This document shows positions 1 through 6,582 of a stretch of 11,860 nt of DNA, piece after piece (the first letter of the stretch is position 1; each line of letters begins with the position of its first letter). The DNA is taken from NCBI GenBank assembly GCA_018711415.1, contig DVIJ01000055.1, forward strand, positions 1-11,860. Direction: 5' to 3'. The notes under the pieces are model-generated. The model was not told the DNA's origin, did no database searches, and worked only from the letters and a program-made list of their open reading frames with translations. This stretch comes from Scatomorpha merdavium. GTDB lineage: Bacteria; Bacillota; Clostridia; Oscillospirales; Oscillospiraceae. A program made the position numbers and the translations under genes.

Positions 1-1
1 A

Positions 2-3000
2 AACATCGGCGGAAGCGCCAGCATAGTCGCTCACACCTCCGGCAGCGGCGCCTCCCACGGCATAGATCAGGCCGCCGGCACACTGTCTGTAAGCGGCAAC
101 GCGAACATACGCGCCAGCTCCTATTCCTCCACCGCCTACGCAGCTTTCCTGACCGGCGGCATAGCGGCAATAAGCGGCGGCAGCTTCACAGGCACGACAA
201 CGAACAGCGGCACGGGCCACGGGCTCGGCGTCGGGCTCAACGAGAGCACCGTCGAACTCAGCGGCGGCAGCTTCACAAGCACCGAGGACGGCAAAGCTGT
301 TCTGGCCTTTGCCGACGGCGACAATGTCGGCAGGCTGCTGAAATCCGGCTATTCCTACTATGACTCCCAAAACAACAGGGTCGAAAACCCGGGCAAACTC
401 CAATCCCTGAGCGGCAGCACGAGCTATACGGTCAAGCTGACGGAGGCATCCGGGGACCTCGTCGCAACCTTGGAGATAAATGGGGCGACGACAAAATACG
501 CCCTCTCGAATCCCGGTGACACCGTTGAAAGCCTGTTTACGGACGCGCTCGCAAACGCAAATGGCAAGACCGCCACCCTGACGCTCATGAAGAGCGCCGC
601 TCCAGACAGCACAGTTACAATCAACGCAGGCACCAATCTAACCCTGGTGATGCCAGAGGACGTCCAGCTGACGGCAAACGTTGTCGTCGAAGGCACTCTG
701 GGCCTTGCCGGAGGCAGGATTTATAATGAATTCATCAGCACCGGCACGTCCGTTGTCACCGTCAAAAGCGGCGGCTGCCTGAACGTACTCAGCGGTCAAA
801 TCGACTACCTGCTCTCAGAAGGCGCGTCCGGCAGCGAGTTTTCTGCCGTGAGCGTGGAAGCGGGCGGCGCGGTCAACATCTCCGGCGGGGCCATAGGCTA
901 CGAAGTCTACGGACCCGTCACAGGCAAAAGCCCGTCGGCCCTGACCATCTCCGGCGGCACGGTCAACATGAGAGGCGGCAAGGTGAGCGCAGTGAACAAC
1001 AGCAGCAATGCCGCCAATAACACAGCCTATGCGGTCATGCTGACAGCCGGCGAATTCAACATGACCAGCGGCACGGTACAGGCAGAGGACGGCGGCTACG
1101 AGGGGAACAGCATGACGGCTCTGAGCGTGCAGGACGGCAAGGCCGACCTCAGCGGCGGCAGCATAGAGTCCAACGCACAAGGCATACACATGGCGGGCGG
1201 CTCCGCCTATATCGGCGGCAGCGCCGAGTTAAGAGCCGACAACGGAGCGGGCGTTTTGGTGAGTGACGGCAGCCTCGAGGTCTATGGCAATGCGTTCATC
1301 CAGGGCTCGACCAGCGGCGTGGAGCTGAAAAACAGCGCGACGGGTACCTACGGCAGCGCCAACATCTACGGCAACGCCAAAATCACCGGCGGGGATTACG
1401 GCATGTACGTGGACAGCCACAGCACAGCTACCGTGAACGATATGCCGGTTTTCACCGGCAACGCAGGTCTGTATGTCGAAATCACATCTCCGGCAAACGT
1501 AAAGCTCCACGGCGGGTGTTATATCACTTACTTGGAACAAGGCTCCGTGAGAGTCTGGGAGAAATGGAAAGATTTCTCCGATTATGATGAAAGAGTAGAA
1601 TACTATGTGGATAAATTGCTCGCAGAAGGCTATGCATTTTATTCCGGCGACAATACTGCGATGGTATTTCAGGACTATGTCTCTGCGCAGATATGCACGG
1701 TCAAGTCAGAGAACGCCTCCTCAGAGCTCGAGGGTGAGGTCAGCATCAGCGGCGATCTGACATATGGTGAAACTCTGACCGCAGAGATCACAGGGCTTCC
1801 GCCCGCGGGCGCTGTGCTCACATATAAGTGGTACCGCTGCGACGACAGCAGAGGCTCAGGCGCGGCGCTCGTGGGAAGCGGCAAAACGTATCAGCTCACC
1901 GCGGCAGACATCGGCAAATATATCTCGGTCACCGTGACGGCTGCGGACCTCTCCGGCAGTCTGAAGGACATCACCGCCGCCGCCGTGGAAAAGGCGGCAA
2001 ATCCGGACAAGCCGACGGGTCTGACGGCTGTTGACGGTACGGGCGTCAAGGACGGCAAGATCACCGGCGTGACGAGCGCCATGGAGTATGCCGACAACGC
2101 CAACTTTGCCGGAGCGAAGAACTGCACCGGCAGCGAGATAACCGGCCTTGCGGGCGGCGAATACTACGTCCGCTACAAGGAAACGGCCACGCACAAGGCC
2201 GGGCCTGCCGTCGCGATCTTCGTAGGGACCAAGACGACCATCGAGACCCTGAAGGTGAACGGCGTCAAGATAGTCGAAAACCATGAATACAACGAGAGCG
2301 CGTCGGTCCAGAACCTCAGTTTTGACCCCGTGAACAGCATCCTGACGGCGTACGGGGCGGAGATAAACGCGGAGCAGTTTGAGCTGACGGGTTCCGTGAC
2401 GCTCAGGTTTACCGGCACGCAGAACAAGATCACCGGACTTTCCGAAAACATCGTCCCCGGCGGCGAGCTGACCATCCAGGGTACGGGCAGCCTGACGCTT
2501 GAGCGCGACGCGGGCAGCTTGGTCTATGAAACCGTGGGCGAGCTCACGGTGGGCGGCAGGGCCTACCGCTTCTACGGCAGCGTGAACGGCGGCTGGGCCG
2601 GCATAGTCTATGAGGGAAACAAAGGAACCGTCAGCGGAAACTACGCCCTGTGCAGCGCCGCAGCAACGATAAACGCGGGCGATACCCTCACCATCCCGGA
2701 GGGCGCGGTGCTCACGAACAATATCACACTCACGAATAACGGCACGCTCATCATCGAGGACATGGACTCCATCGCCGGCAGCGGCAGCATAGTCGGCGGG
2801 ACCAACATCATCCTGGACCCGGGCGCAGCGATGCTCGAGATAAGCACGCCCGACAACGCGGTGTTTGACGGCAGCACAGACTACGCGCAGCAGGTGAGCC
2901 TGGGCTTGAAGGACAAAATCGTCATCCAGGGCGCGGAGTTCAGCTTCGACGCCTCCGCCTGGACGCGCCGCATAACGAGAAACGGCGAAGTGGTAAGCTC

Positions 3001-3844
3001 CGCGGTCAGCGACGGCGTATACATTGTCACCTACAGCCGCGACGGCGCTACCATCGGGCCGGTGAGCTTCAGCGTCACCCGCATCGAGCTGCCCGACACA
3101 ATTACCTATCCCATCGAGGTAGTCAGCACAGAGCACGGCAGCGTCAGCGCCTCCGTCAACTGGGCCGAGGCCGGAAGCAAGGTCACGCTCACGGTCACGC
3201 CGGACGACGGCTGGAAGCTCGACAGCCTCAGCGCAACGGATGCGAAGGGCGGCAAACTAAGTCTGACCGATCTGGGCGGAGGGAAGTATTCCTTCACCAT
3301 GCCGTCCGCCAAAGTCACAGTCAAGGCTGTATTCACGAGCGGCGCGGCTCCGGTTTTCTCCGACGTTCCCGCAGGCTCGTGGTACTATGACGCTGTGGCA
3401 TATGTGAGCGAAAACGGACTGATGAACGGCGTTGACGCCGGCACGTTTGACCCGAACGGAACTCTCACCCGCGCGATGGTCTGGACCATCCTGGCCCGTC
3501 TCGAGGGCGTGGACACCGAAGGCGGCGCGAGCTGGTACGCCAAGGCTCAGGCCTGGGCAATGGAAAGCGGTGTCTCCGACGGCGAGGACCCCATGGGCGC
3601 CATCACCCGCGAGCAGCTCGTAACAATGCTCTGGCGCTATTCCGGCGCGCCCGGCGTGGAATTCCTGCTGACAGCTCCGGACGCCGGCAAGATCAGCAGC
3701 TGGGCCATGGACGCCATGCGCTGGGCGGTCAGCGAGGGCATCATAGAGGGCGACGAGACCGGCGCTGTAAACCCGACCGGCAGCGCCACCCGCGCCGAGG
3801 CCGCAGCTATCTTCATGCGCTTTGCCGAGGGACTTGAGAAATAA
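2..3844 (+). CDS. Large SLH-anchored surface protein with beta-helix-like modules (5' end outside window)
   Basis: The frame is open from the first bases to TAA at 3842-3844, giving 1280 residues. The TTG at 470 is internal, because coding continues in frame upstream, so the true start lies before the window. Residue numbers count from base 2. Residues 1-130 and about 230-520 are Gly/Ser/Asn-rich with recurring SGGS/SGGT turns, typical of right-handed beta-helix adhesins. Each module ends in a similar LLxxGYxxY motif (112 and 539). Residues about 580-664 form an Ig-like domain (TYGETLTAEI, YKWYR, YISVTV). Residues 666-742 are a second small extracellular domain (ITGL, YYVRY). Residues 1034-1117 resemble a bacterial beta repeat (HGSV, VTVTPDDGW, FTMPSAKVTVKAVF). 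Three SLH repeats follow (about 1119-1170, 1176-1219, 1231-1280) with LTRAM, ITREQ and ATRAE signatures. SLH domains bind secondary cell-wall polymer, so the protein should sit on the cell surface. Ligand and function are unknown; adhesion or S-layer-associated roles are guesses. Confidence 0.93.
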   Translation, partial: NIGGSASIVAHTSGSGASHGIDQAAGTLSVSGNANIRASSYSSTAYAAFLTGGIAAISGGSFTGTTTNSGTGHGLGVGLNESTVELSGGSFTSTEDGKAVLAFADGDNVGRLLKSGYSYYDSQNNRVENPGKLQSLSGSTSYTVKLTEASGDLVATLEINGATTKYALSNPGDTVESLFTDALANANGKTATLTLMKSAAPDSTVTINAGTNLTLVMPEDVQLTANVVVEGTLGLAGGRIYNEFISTGTSVVTVKSGGCLNVLSGQIDYLLSEGASGSEFSAVSVEAGGAVNISGGAIGYEVYGPVTGKSPSALTISGGTVNMRGGKVSAVNNSSNAANNTAYAVMLTAGEFNMTSGTVQAEDGGYEGNSMTALSVQDGKADLSGGSIESNAQGIHMAGGSAYIGGSAELRADNGAGVLVSDGSLEVYGNAFIQGSTSGVELKNSATGTYGSANIYGNAKITGGDYGMYVDSHSTATVNDMPVFTGNAGLYVEITSPANVKLHGGCYITYLEQGSVRVWEKWKDFSDYDERVEYYVDKLLAEGYAFYSGDNTAMVFQDYVSAQICTVKSENASSELEGEVSISGDLTYGETLTAEITGLPPAGAVLTYKWYRCDDSRGSGAALVGSGKTYQLTAADIGKYISVTVTAADLSGSLKDITAAAVEKAANPDKPTGLTAVDGTGVKDGKITGVTSAMEYADNANFAGAKNCTGSEITGLAGGEYYVRYKETATHKAGPAVAIFVGTKTTIETLKVNGVKIVENHEYNESASVQNLSFDPVNSILTAYGAEINAEQFELTGSVTLRFTGTQNKITGLSENIVPGGELTIQGTGSLTLERDAGSLVYETVGELTVGGRAYRFYGSVNGGWAGIVYEGNKGTVSGNYALCSAAATINAGDTLTIPEGAVLTNNITLTNNGTLIIEDMDSIAGSGSIVGGTNIILDPGAAMLEISTPDNAVFDGSTDYAQQVSLGLKDKIVIQGAEFSFDASAWTRRITRNGEVVSSAVSDGVYIVTYSRDGATIGPVSFSVTRIELPDTITYPIEVVSTEHGSVSASVNWAEAGSKVTLTVTPDDGWKLDSLSATDAKGGKLSLTDLGGGKYSFTMPSAKVTVKAVFTSGAAPVFSDVPAGSWYYDAVAYVSENGLMNGVDAGTFDPNGTLTRAMVWTILARLEGVDTEGGASWYAKAQAWAMESGVSDGEDPMGAITREQLVTMLWRYSGAPGVEFLLTAPDAGKISSWAMDAMRWAVSEGIIEGDETGAVNPTGSATRAEAAAIFMRFAEGLEK
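173..277 (+). repeat. Direct DNA repeat inside the beta-helix region
   Basis: The 18-mer AGCGGCGGCAGCTTCACA occurs identically at 173-190 and 260-277, 87 bp (29 codons) apart and in the same reading frame, encoding SGGSFT both times. A related copy coding SGGS starts near 1152. This fits duplication of beta-helix rungs within the surface protein. It is not a mobile or CRISPR repeat. Confidence 0.7.
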
Positions 3845-3875
3845 GTCAGCGCCCACAAAAACATCATAAGCAACA

Positions 3876-3917
3876 AAAACCGCAAGCAAGATACGGGCGT
3901 ATCTTGCTTGCGGTTTT
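3876..3917. terminator. Bidirectional intrinsic terminator between convergent genes
   Basis: A perfect inverted repeat gives a 19-bp stem (3876-3894 with 3899-3917) and a GGGC loop. The stem begins AAAACCGC and ends GCGGTTTT, so each strand carries a U-run after the stem. It lies 31 bp after the SLH gene and 63 bp after the DUF2871 gene on the other strand, so it can end transcription from both sides. Confidence 0.92.
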
Positions 3918-3980
3918 CATTCTGCTGCCGGAAGGCTCACAGGCCGTCGGGTTCAGCCCCTATTTACTTTCAAAACCGGC

Positions 3981-4193
3981 TCAGGTGCCGGAAGCCAATA
4001 CGCCGCGCTTTATCTGCAGCAGCAAAAGCAGCAGCAGGAACACCACCATACCCAGCAGGAAGTAATGTGTATGGACTACAGATAGCGTGGTTTTTGCGGT
4101 GAAGCCGTTGAATTTGGTGAACTCACGGTAGAACACACCGCCCACCATAGCGAGAACAGCGTACAGCAGAGCCATGTTCATGTAGCGTTTCAT
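3981..4193 (-). CDS. DUF2871-family small membrane protein, apparently C-terminally shortened
   Basis: This 70-residue protein has the family's characteristic N-terminal half: YAVLAMVGGVFYREFTKF, then FTAKTTLSVVHTHYFLLGM. Two membrane segments are predicted (about 7-22 and 40-60), with H41 and H43 at the start of the second. From memory, DUF2871 proteins are about 130 residues long, so roughly the last two membrane segments are missing. The C-terminus (QIKRGVLASGT) is unlike the family, and the 63 bp beyond the stop do not resume it. The ATG overlaps the upstream gene's TGA (ATGA), and its AGGAGG lies nine bases upstream inside that gene, so translation is probably coupled. It is last in the TetR operon. 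Function is unknown. It may be a functional short form or a decaying gene. Confidence 0.82.
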   Translation of the reverse strand: MKRYMNMALLYAVLAMVGGVFYREFTKFNGFTAKTTLSVVHTHYFLLGMVVFLLLLLLLQIKRGVLASGT

Positions 4194-4876
4194 GTTTTGA
4201 TACCTCCTAAAATCAATTCATGTTTCATGGCCGAATATCCGATAAGGACCGTCCATACATAAGCGCAGGTTTTGGGGATCATCAGCATCCCGATGAGCGG
4301 GATCGCATCAGCCCACAGCACCACCGGTATGTAGAAACCGAAGCTCAGCACAATGGTCAGCCACATCCAGCGGAACGCCCTGTCTCCATGCTCCTTCGCG
4401 CTGCGATAAAACAGCACTATCACCAGAAGGCCCAGCAGGGCGAAGGGTATGTTGCGCCAAACACCCCAGGACAGAGGCGCTTCGGCGCTCAGCCATCGGT
4501 TCTGCGGCATCATACACAGAGCTATCCTAACTCCGGCAAGTGCATACACCGCCGCGGTCAGTCCTCCCTTTCCACGGACATGATAACGCTGCCGCCAGCC
4601 ATAGTACAGCAGCACATAGAAAACTGTCATCGTAACAGAGGTGATCCACTTCCCCAGTCCCAGCGGCACTGTGAAGTTTTCCAGGCCCGTGGTGCAAAGT
4701 GCCAGAGCCCGCGGTACAAGGTGAAAAGAATCTCCCGCTCCCAGAACTATCGCCATCCAGCCGAAAAGCCGGAATTGACTCTCTCCCCTGCTGCCCCTGA
4801 CCATCAGGACACCGATGGTAATGACTGAAACCAGGTATACGGCGTCAAACAGGGTCTCGACGATCGCTTGCATCAT
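4190..4876 (-). CDS. Uncharacterised seven-helix membrane protein
   Basis: This 228-residue protein is very hydrophobic, with about seven predicted membrane segments near residues 5-25, 36-56, 75-95, 103-122, 138-160, 170-190 and 193-215. The second carries a polar GDSFHLVPR motif, notable because charged residues and a histidine sit in or at the membrane. No enzyme or transporter signature was recognised. The gene begins ATGATG directly after the TAA of the preceding gene, with zero spacing. AAGGAG lies five bases before the first ATG and eight before the second, so the second ATG may be the real start. Its 3' end overlaps the DUF2871 gene by 4 bp. This tight packing says the three membrane proteins are made together and may form one complex. 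Confidence 0.82.
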   Translation of the reverse strand: MMQAIVETLFDAVYLVSVITIGVLMVRGSRGESQFRLFGWMAIVLGAGDSFHLVPRALALCTTGLENFTVPLGLGKWITSVTMTVFYVLLYYGWRQRYHVRGKGGLTAAVYALAGVRIALCMMPQNRWLSAEAPLSWGVWRNIPFALLGLLVIVLFYRSAKEHGDRAFRWMWLTIVLSFGFYIPVVLWADAIPLIGMLMIPKTCAYVWTVLIGYSAMKHELILGGIKT

Positions 4877-5326
4877 TTATTCTCCTTTATTTTCCAGTTT
4901 ATTCTTGCTTGAGGTTAAAAACTCAGCCTTTCCATAGTTGAAGCCGAACAGCAATCCCGCCAGCAGCAGCGATGCGCCCAGTCCGGTGTAGAAAACAGCA
5001 ATGAACCTTTCCGGGACGATACCGCTCGCCCGCAGGCCTATGCCTCCGCTCATCATTACGGCCATGATCGCAAAGGCCTTCCTGTCAAAGAACTTCAGAA
5101 AAAAGTGCCGCTCTTCCAGGTATGCGGTAATCCTGGCAGTGTGCTTTTTCACCAGCTTCCCAAAGATGAACCTTTGAAAAACTGCAAACACCAGTACGGA
5201 GAGCAGACAATTCAGCGCAGTCAGGTAAGCGGGATAGGCCACGAGGCCGATGCGGAGGATATTGAATCCCGCCGCGCTCCATACAAGGCAGGCAAGAAGC
5301 AGCAGGGTGTTTCGCTTCACTTTCAT
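4877..5326 (-). CDS. Uncharacterised four-helix membrane protein, first structural gene after tetR
   Basis: This 149-residue protein has four predicted membrane segments near 7-28, 30-55, 85-103 and 108-128. A charged loop of about 56-84 (KLVKKHTARITAYLEERHFF) lies between the second and third. Conserved-looking motifs are WSAAGFNILRIG near the N-terminus and FFDRKAFAIMAVMMSGGIGLR. The ATG at 5326 has an AAAGGA ribosome-binding site eight bases upstream. The palindrome TGAACGATGTTCA, nearly identical to the one in the tetR promoter, sits 17 bases upstream of the ATG, so the regulator probably also binds here. The stop abuts the next start. No function is recognised. Such small membrane proteins beside TetR regulators are sometimes export or stress-response parts, but nothing here proves that. 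Confidence 0.8.
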   Translation of the reverse strand: MKVKRNTLLLLACLVWSAAGFNILRIGLVAYPAYLTALNCLLSVLVFAVFQRFIFGKLVKKHTARITAYLEERHFFLKFFDRKAFAIMAVMMSGGIGLRASGIVPERFIAVFYTGLGASLLLAGLLFGFNYGKAEFLTSSKNKLENKGE

Positions 5327-5343
5327 GTTTTCTTTCCTTTCGC

Positions 5344-5356
5344 TGAACGATGTTCA
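5344..5356. promoter_or_regulatory. Second putative TetR operator
   Basis: TGAACGATGTTCA is an inverted repeat with 5-bp arms (TGAAC/GTTCA) around a 3-base centre. It differs from the palindrome at the tetR promoter only at its middle base (12 of 13 identical). It lies between tetR and the first membrane gene, close to the latter's ribosome-binding site. No good -10 or -35 pair is visible beside it, so it may act as a roadblock or fine-tune read-through. Confidence 0.68.
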
Positions 5357-5370
5357 CTTTCCGGGATGAA

Positions 5371-5396
5371 AAATTCCCACATGCCGGTGGGAATTT
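5371..5396 (-). terminator. Weak terminator or attenuator hairpin at the end of tetR
   Basis: AAATTCCCAC and GTGGGAATTT form a perfect 10-bp stem with a 6-base loop (ATGCCG on the plus strand). It ends on the first base of the tetR stop codon. On the minus strand the stem is followed by a short run of Ts (ATTTTTC). It could lower the ratio of downstream mRNA to tetR mRNA, or stop some transcripts. The stem is not GC-rich, so it may be only partial. Confidence 0.5.
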
Positions 5397-5953
5397 CAAT
5401 AGAGCGTCCTGCGGACGATCTCCAGCACGGCGCTGGGGTCATAGTCCTGCCGCAACAGGGCGGACAGCATCAGGGAAAACAAAACGTCCGCAAATTCCTC
5501 CGCCGAAAACTGCTCCGTAAAAGCGCCGGGCCGTACTCTTGCGTCTCGCTTCAAAACGGAACAAAGGCCTTCCAGAATGTGCTGCCAGGTCTGCTGCATC
5601 CGCCGTTTCCCGTCTGTCTTGTCCTCCCGCATGAAGCCCAGCGAGTGGAGGGTGAAAAAACCGGGATATAACTTGCAGCCATATTCCATCCGTCCGTACA
5701 TCCAGGTAACACAGGCCAGCGTATTCTGAAACACCTCCCCGTCCTCCGGGCGATGGAAGATCTCACACCAGACGCTTTCCACAGCGGCGCCAACGAGTGC
5801 TGCTTTTGAATCGAAGTAGTTATAAATTGACCCCACGGACACCCCGCAGGCCGCCGCAACCGAGCGGATATTGACCGCTGACCAGCCCTGCCGCTGGATG
5901 AGCTCGCGGCTGGCTTTCAATATCTGTTCTTTTGATGTCACGACCGTGTTCAT
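5396..5953 (-). CDS. TetR-family transcriptional repressor
   Basis: This 185-residue protein has a TetR N-terminal DNA-binding domain at about residues 8-54. The helix-turn-helix is at 28-47 (NIRSVAAACGVSVGSIYNYF), followed by the usual DSKAAL. The C-terminal part (55-185) is a helical ligand-binding and dimer domain, too variable to name a ligand. The ATG at 5953 has a GAGGTG site five bases upstream. The promoter is perfect consensus and its -10 overlaps a palindrome, so the protein almost certainly represses itself. It heads the operon with three membrane proteins, which it likely controls. The inducing molecule is unknown; TetR regulators of this kind often sense small hydrophobic compounds. 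Confidence 0.93.
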   Translation of the reverse strand: MNTVVTSKEQILKASRELIQRQGWSAVNIRSVAAACGVSVGSIYNYFDSKAALVGAAVESVWCEIFHRPEDGEVFQNTLACVTWMYGRMEYGCKLYPGFFTLHSLGFMREDKTDGKRRMQQTWQHILEGLCSVLKRDARVRPGAFTEQFSAEEFADVLFSLMLSALLRQDYDPSAVLEIVRRTLY

Positions 5954-5967
5954 TTAATCACCTCAAC

Positions 5968-5982
5968 ATGAACGTTGTTCAT
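5968..5982. promoter_or_regulatory. TetR operator overlapping the tetR promoter
   Basis: ATGAACGTTGTTCAT is a palindrome with 6-bp arms (ATGAAC/GTTCAT) around GTT. It overlaps two bases of the -10 box and covers the expected transcription start, the classic place for a repressor. A near-identical copy (TGAACGATGTTCA) lies before the first membrane gene. The match between the two supports them as sites for the same TetR protein. Confidence 0.82.
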
Positions 5983-6009
5983 TATAGCCTCACGATATCT
6001 TTTTGTCAA
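5981..6009 (-). promoter_or_regulatory. Consensus vegetative promoter of the tetR operon
   Basis: On the minus strand, TTGACA (6004-6009 in plus coordinates) and TATAAT (5981-5986) are separated by exactly 17 bases. Both hexamers match the vegetative sigma-factor consensus perfectly. Such a strong promoter, held by an overlapping operator, fits an operon that is switched on fully when the inducer appears. Confidence 0.9.
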
Positions 6010-6077
6010 GCTCTGAGCATATATCGGGCCGCGAAATCGCCGTCCAAGGTCAAAAGGAACCCGCGCTGTTCTCTCAT

Positions 6078-6107
6078 CATATAATGTGACAAGGCTCTAA
6101 CTGGAGG
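6078..6107 (+). promoter_or_regulatory. Possible promoter -10 and ribosome-binding site of the collagen-like gene
   Basis: CATATAAT at 6078-6085 contains TATAAT and also resembles the -10 of the mother-cell sporulation factor SigE. No convincing -35 box for the vegetative factor lies 16-18 bases upstream. A GGAGG follows at 6103-6107, eleven bases before the ATG at 6119, a somewhat long spacing. A sporulation promoter would suit a spore-surface collagen-like protein, but this rests on one short box. Nothing else is recognisable between 6010 and 6077. Confidence 0.35.
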
Positions 6108-6118
6108 TTTCAGGTCCT

Positions 6119-6431
6119 ATGTATTGTAATGGCAACAAAGGCCAGGGCGTTAACTGCTGCTCTTCTTGCCAGCGAACATGCCCTATTCCCGGCCCTACAG
6201 GTCCCACAGGCGCACAGGGGCCTCCCGGCTGCAGGGGACCTGCGGGCGCTGCTGGAATTCCCGGCCCCACCGGGCCTGCGGGCGCTGACGGACTCCCCGG
6301 CCCTACCGGGCCTGCCGGCAAACGCCGTGGACATCGCGCTGCTCGCGGGTACCATGTCAGGAGCTCCATATGATCCGCTTTCAGCCTTGGAGGCCAGCAA
6401 CAGCAGTGCTTCCATCAGCGATCAGAGGTAA
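6119..6431 (+). pseudogene. Short Cys-rich collagen-like protein gene with an apparent +1 frameshift
   Basis: From ATG 6119 the protein begins with a Cys-rich head (NCCSSCQRTC), then 14 uninterrupted Gly-X-Y triplets (GPT, GPT, GAQ, GPP and so on), as in bacterial collagen-like spore and surface proteins. Just after GPAG the frame runs into a basic tail (KRRGHRAARGYHVRSSI) unlike such proteins, stopping at 6373. Removing one A from the AAA at 6320-6322 would instead join GPAG to NAVDIALLAGTMSGAPYDPL and stop at TAA 6429-6431, giving about 103 residues of more natural sequence. So this is either a frameshifted gene, a sequencing error, or an intact 84-residue protein. No typical programmed-slippage signal is evident. 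The methyltransferase gene follows 151 bp downstream. If intact, it would be a small trimeric collagen-like surface protein. Confidence 0.65.
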
Positions 6432-6474
6432 AACAGCACAACGTCTTGCAGCCTCCTGAACCGAAGCCGTGAGG

Positions 6475-6505
6475 CCGCGCTTTTACTCTCGCAAAACGAG
6501 CGCGG
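6475..6505 (+). other. Imperfect GC-rich hairpin after the collagen-like gene
   Basis: CTCG (6488-6491) pairs with CGAG (6497-6500) around CAAAA, and CCGCG (6475-6479) can pair with CGCGG (6501-6505), leaving an 8-base bulge. No T-run follows, so it is a poor intrinsic terminator. It may be a weak stop or mRNA-end structure for the collagen-like gene, or chance in GC-rich sequence. Confidence 0.28.
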
Positions 6506-6508
6506 GCA

Positions 6509-6517
6509 TGGTATTAT
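6509..6517 (+). promoter_or_regulatory. Possible extended -10 promoter of the methyltransferase gene
   Basis: TGGTATTAT has the TGn-TATTAT form of an extended -10 element. The same nonamer occurs at 7474-7482 before the MATE gene. There is no clear -35 box 17 bases upstream. The gene starts about 66 bases later. The match is suggestive only. Confidence 0.4.
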
Positions 6518-6582
6518 TGTCTTGGATGTTCGAATTACACTGCCTATTCTCTCCCTCGGCAGCGGATGTTTGGAGGTACTGA

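Noticed and set aside
1856..3136. Long open frame on the minus strand within the surface-protein gene (426 codons)
   Set aside because: It lies wholly opposite a clear SLH protein gene, has no ribosome-binding site or recognisable domain, and such frames are common opposite GC-rich coding sequence.
470..3844. A gene starting at TTG 470
   Set aside because: The same frame is open from base 2 and codes similar Gly/Ser repeats upstream, and no ribosome-binding site precedes 470, so the start is outside the window.
3257..3889. Minus-strand open frame opposite the SLH repeats
   Set aside because: The plus strand encodes three textbook SLH repeats here; the minus frame has no family resemblance and runs into the terminator stem.
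4220..4828. Plus-strand open frame opposite the seven-helix membrane gene
   Set aside because: It encodes a low-complexity, His/Arg/Gln-rich product with no ribosome-binding site, opposite a well-supported operon gene.
6185..6320. Repetitive GC-rich DNA that might be a tandem or CRISPR-like array
   Set aside because: It is simply the DNA of Gly-X-Y collagen triplets; there are no conserved direct repeats with unique spacers.
6317..6323. Programmed ribosomal frameshift in the collagen-like gene
   Set aside because: The needed shift is +1 at GGC AAA CGC, which lacks a classic slippery heptamer, a rare codon or stop at the site, or a clear stimulatory structure. A mutation or sequencing error is simpler.
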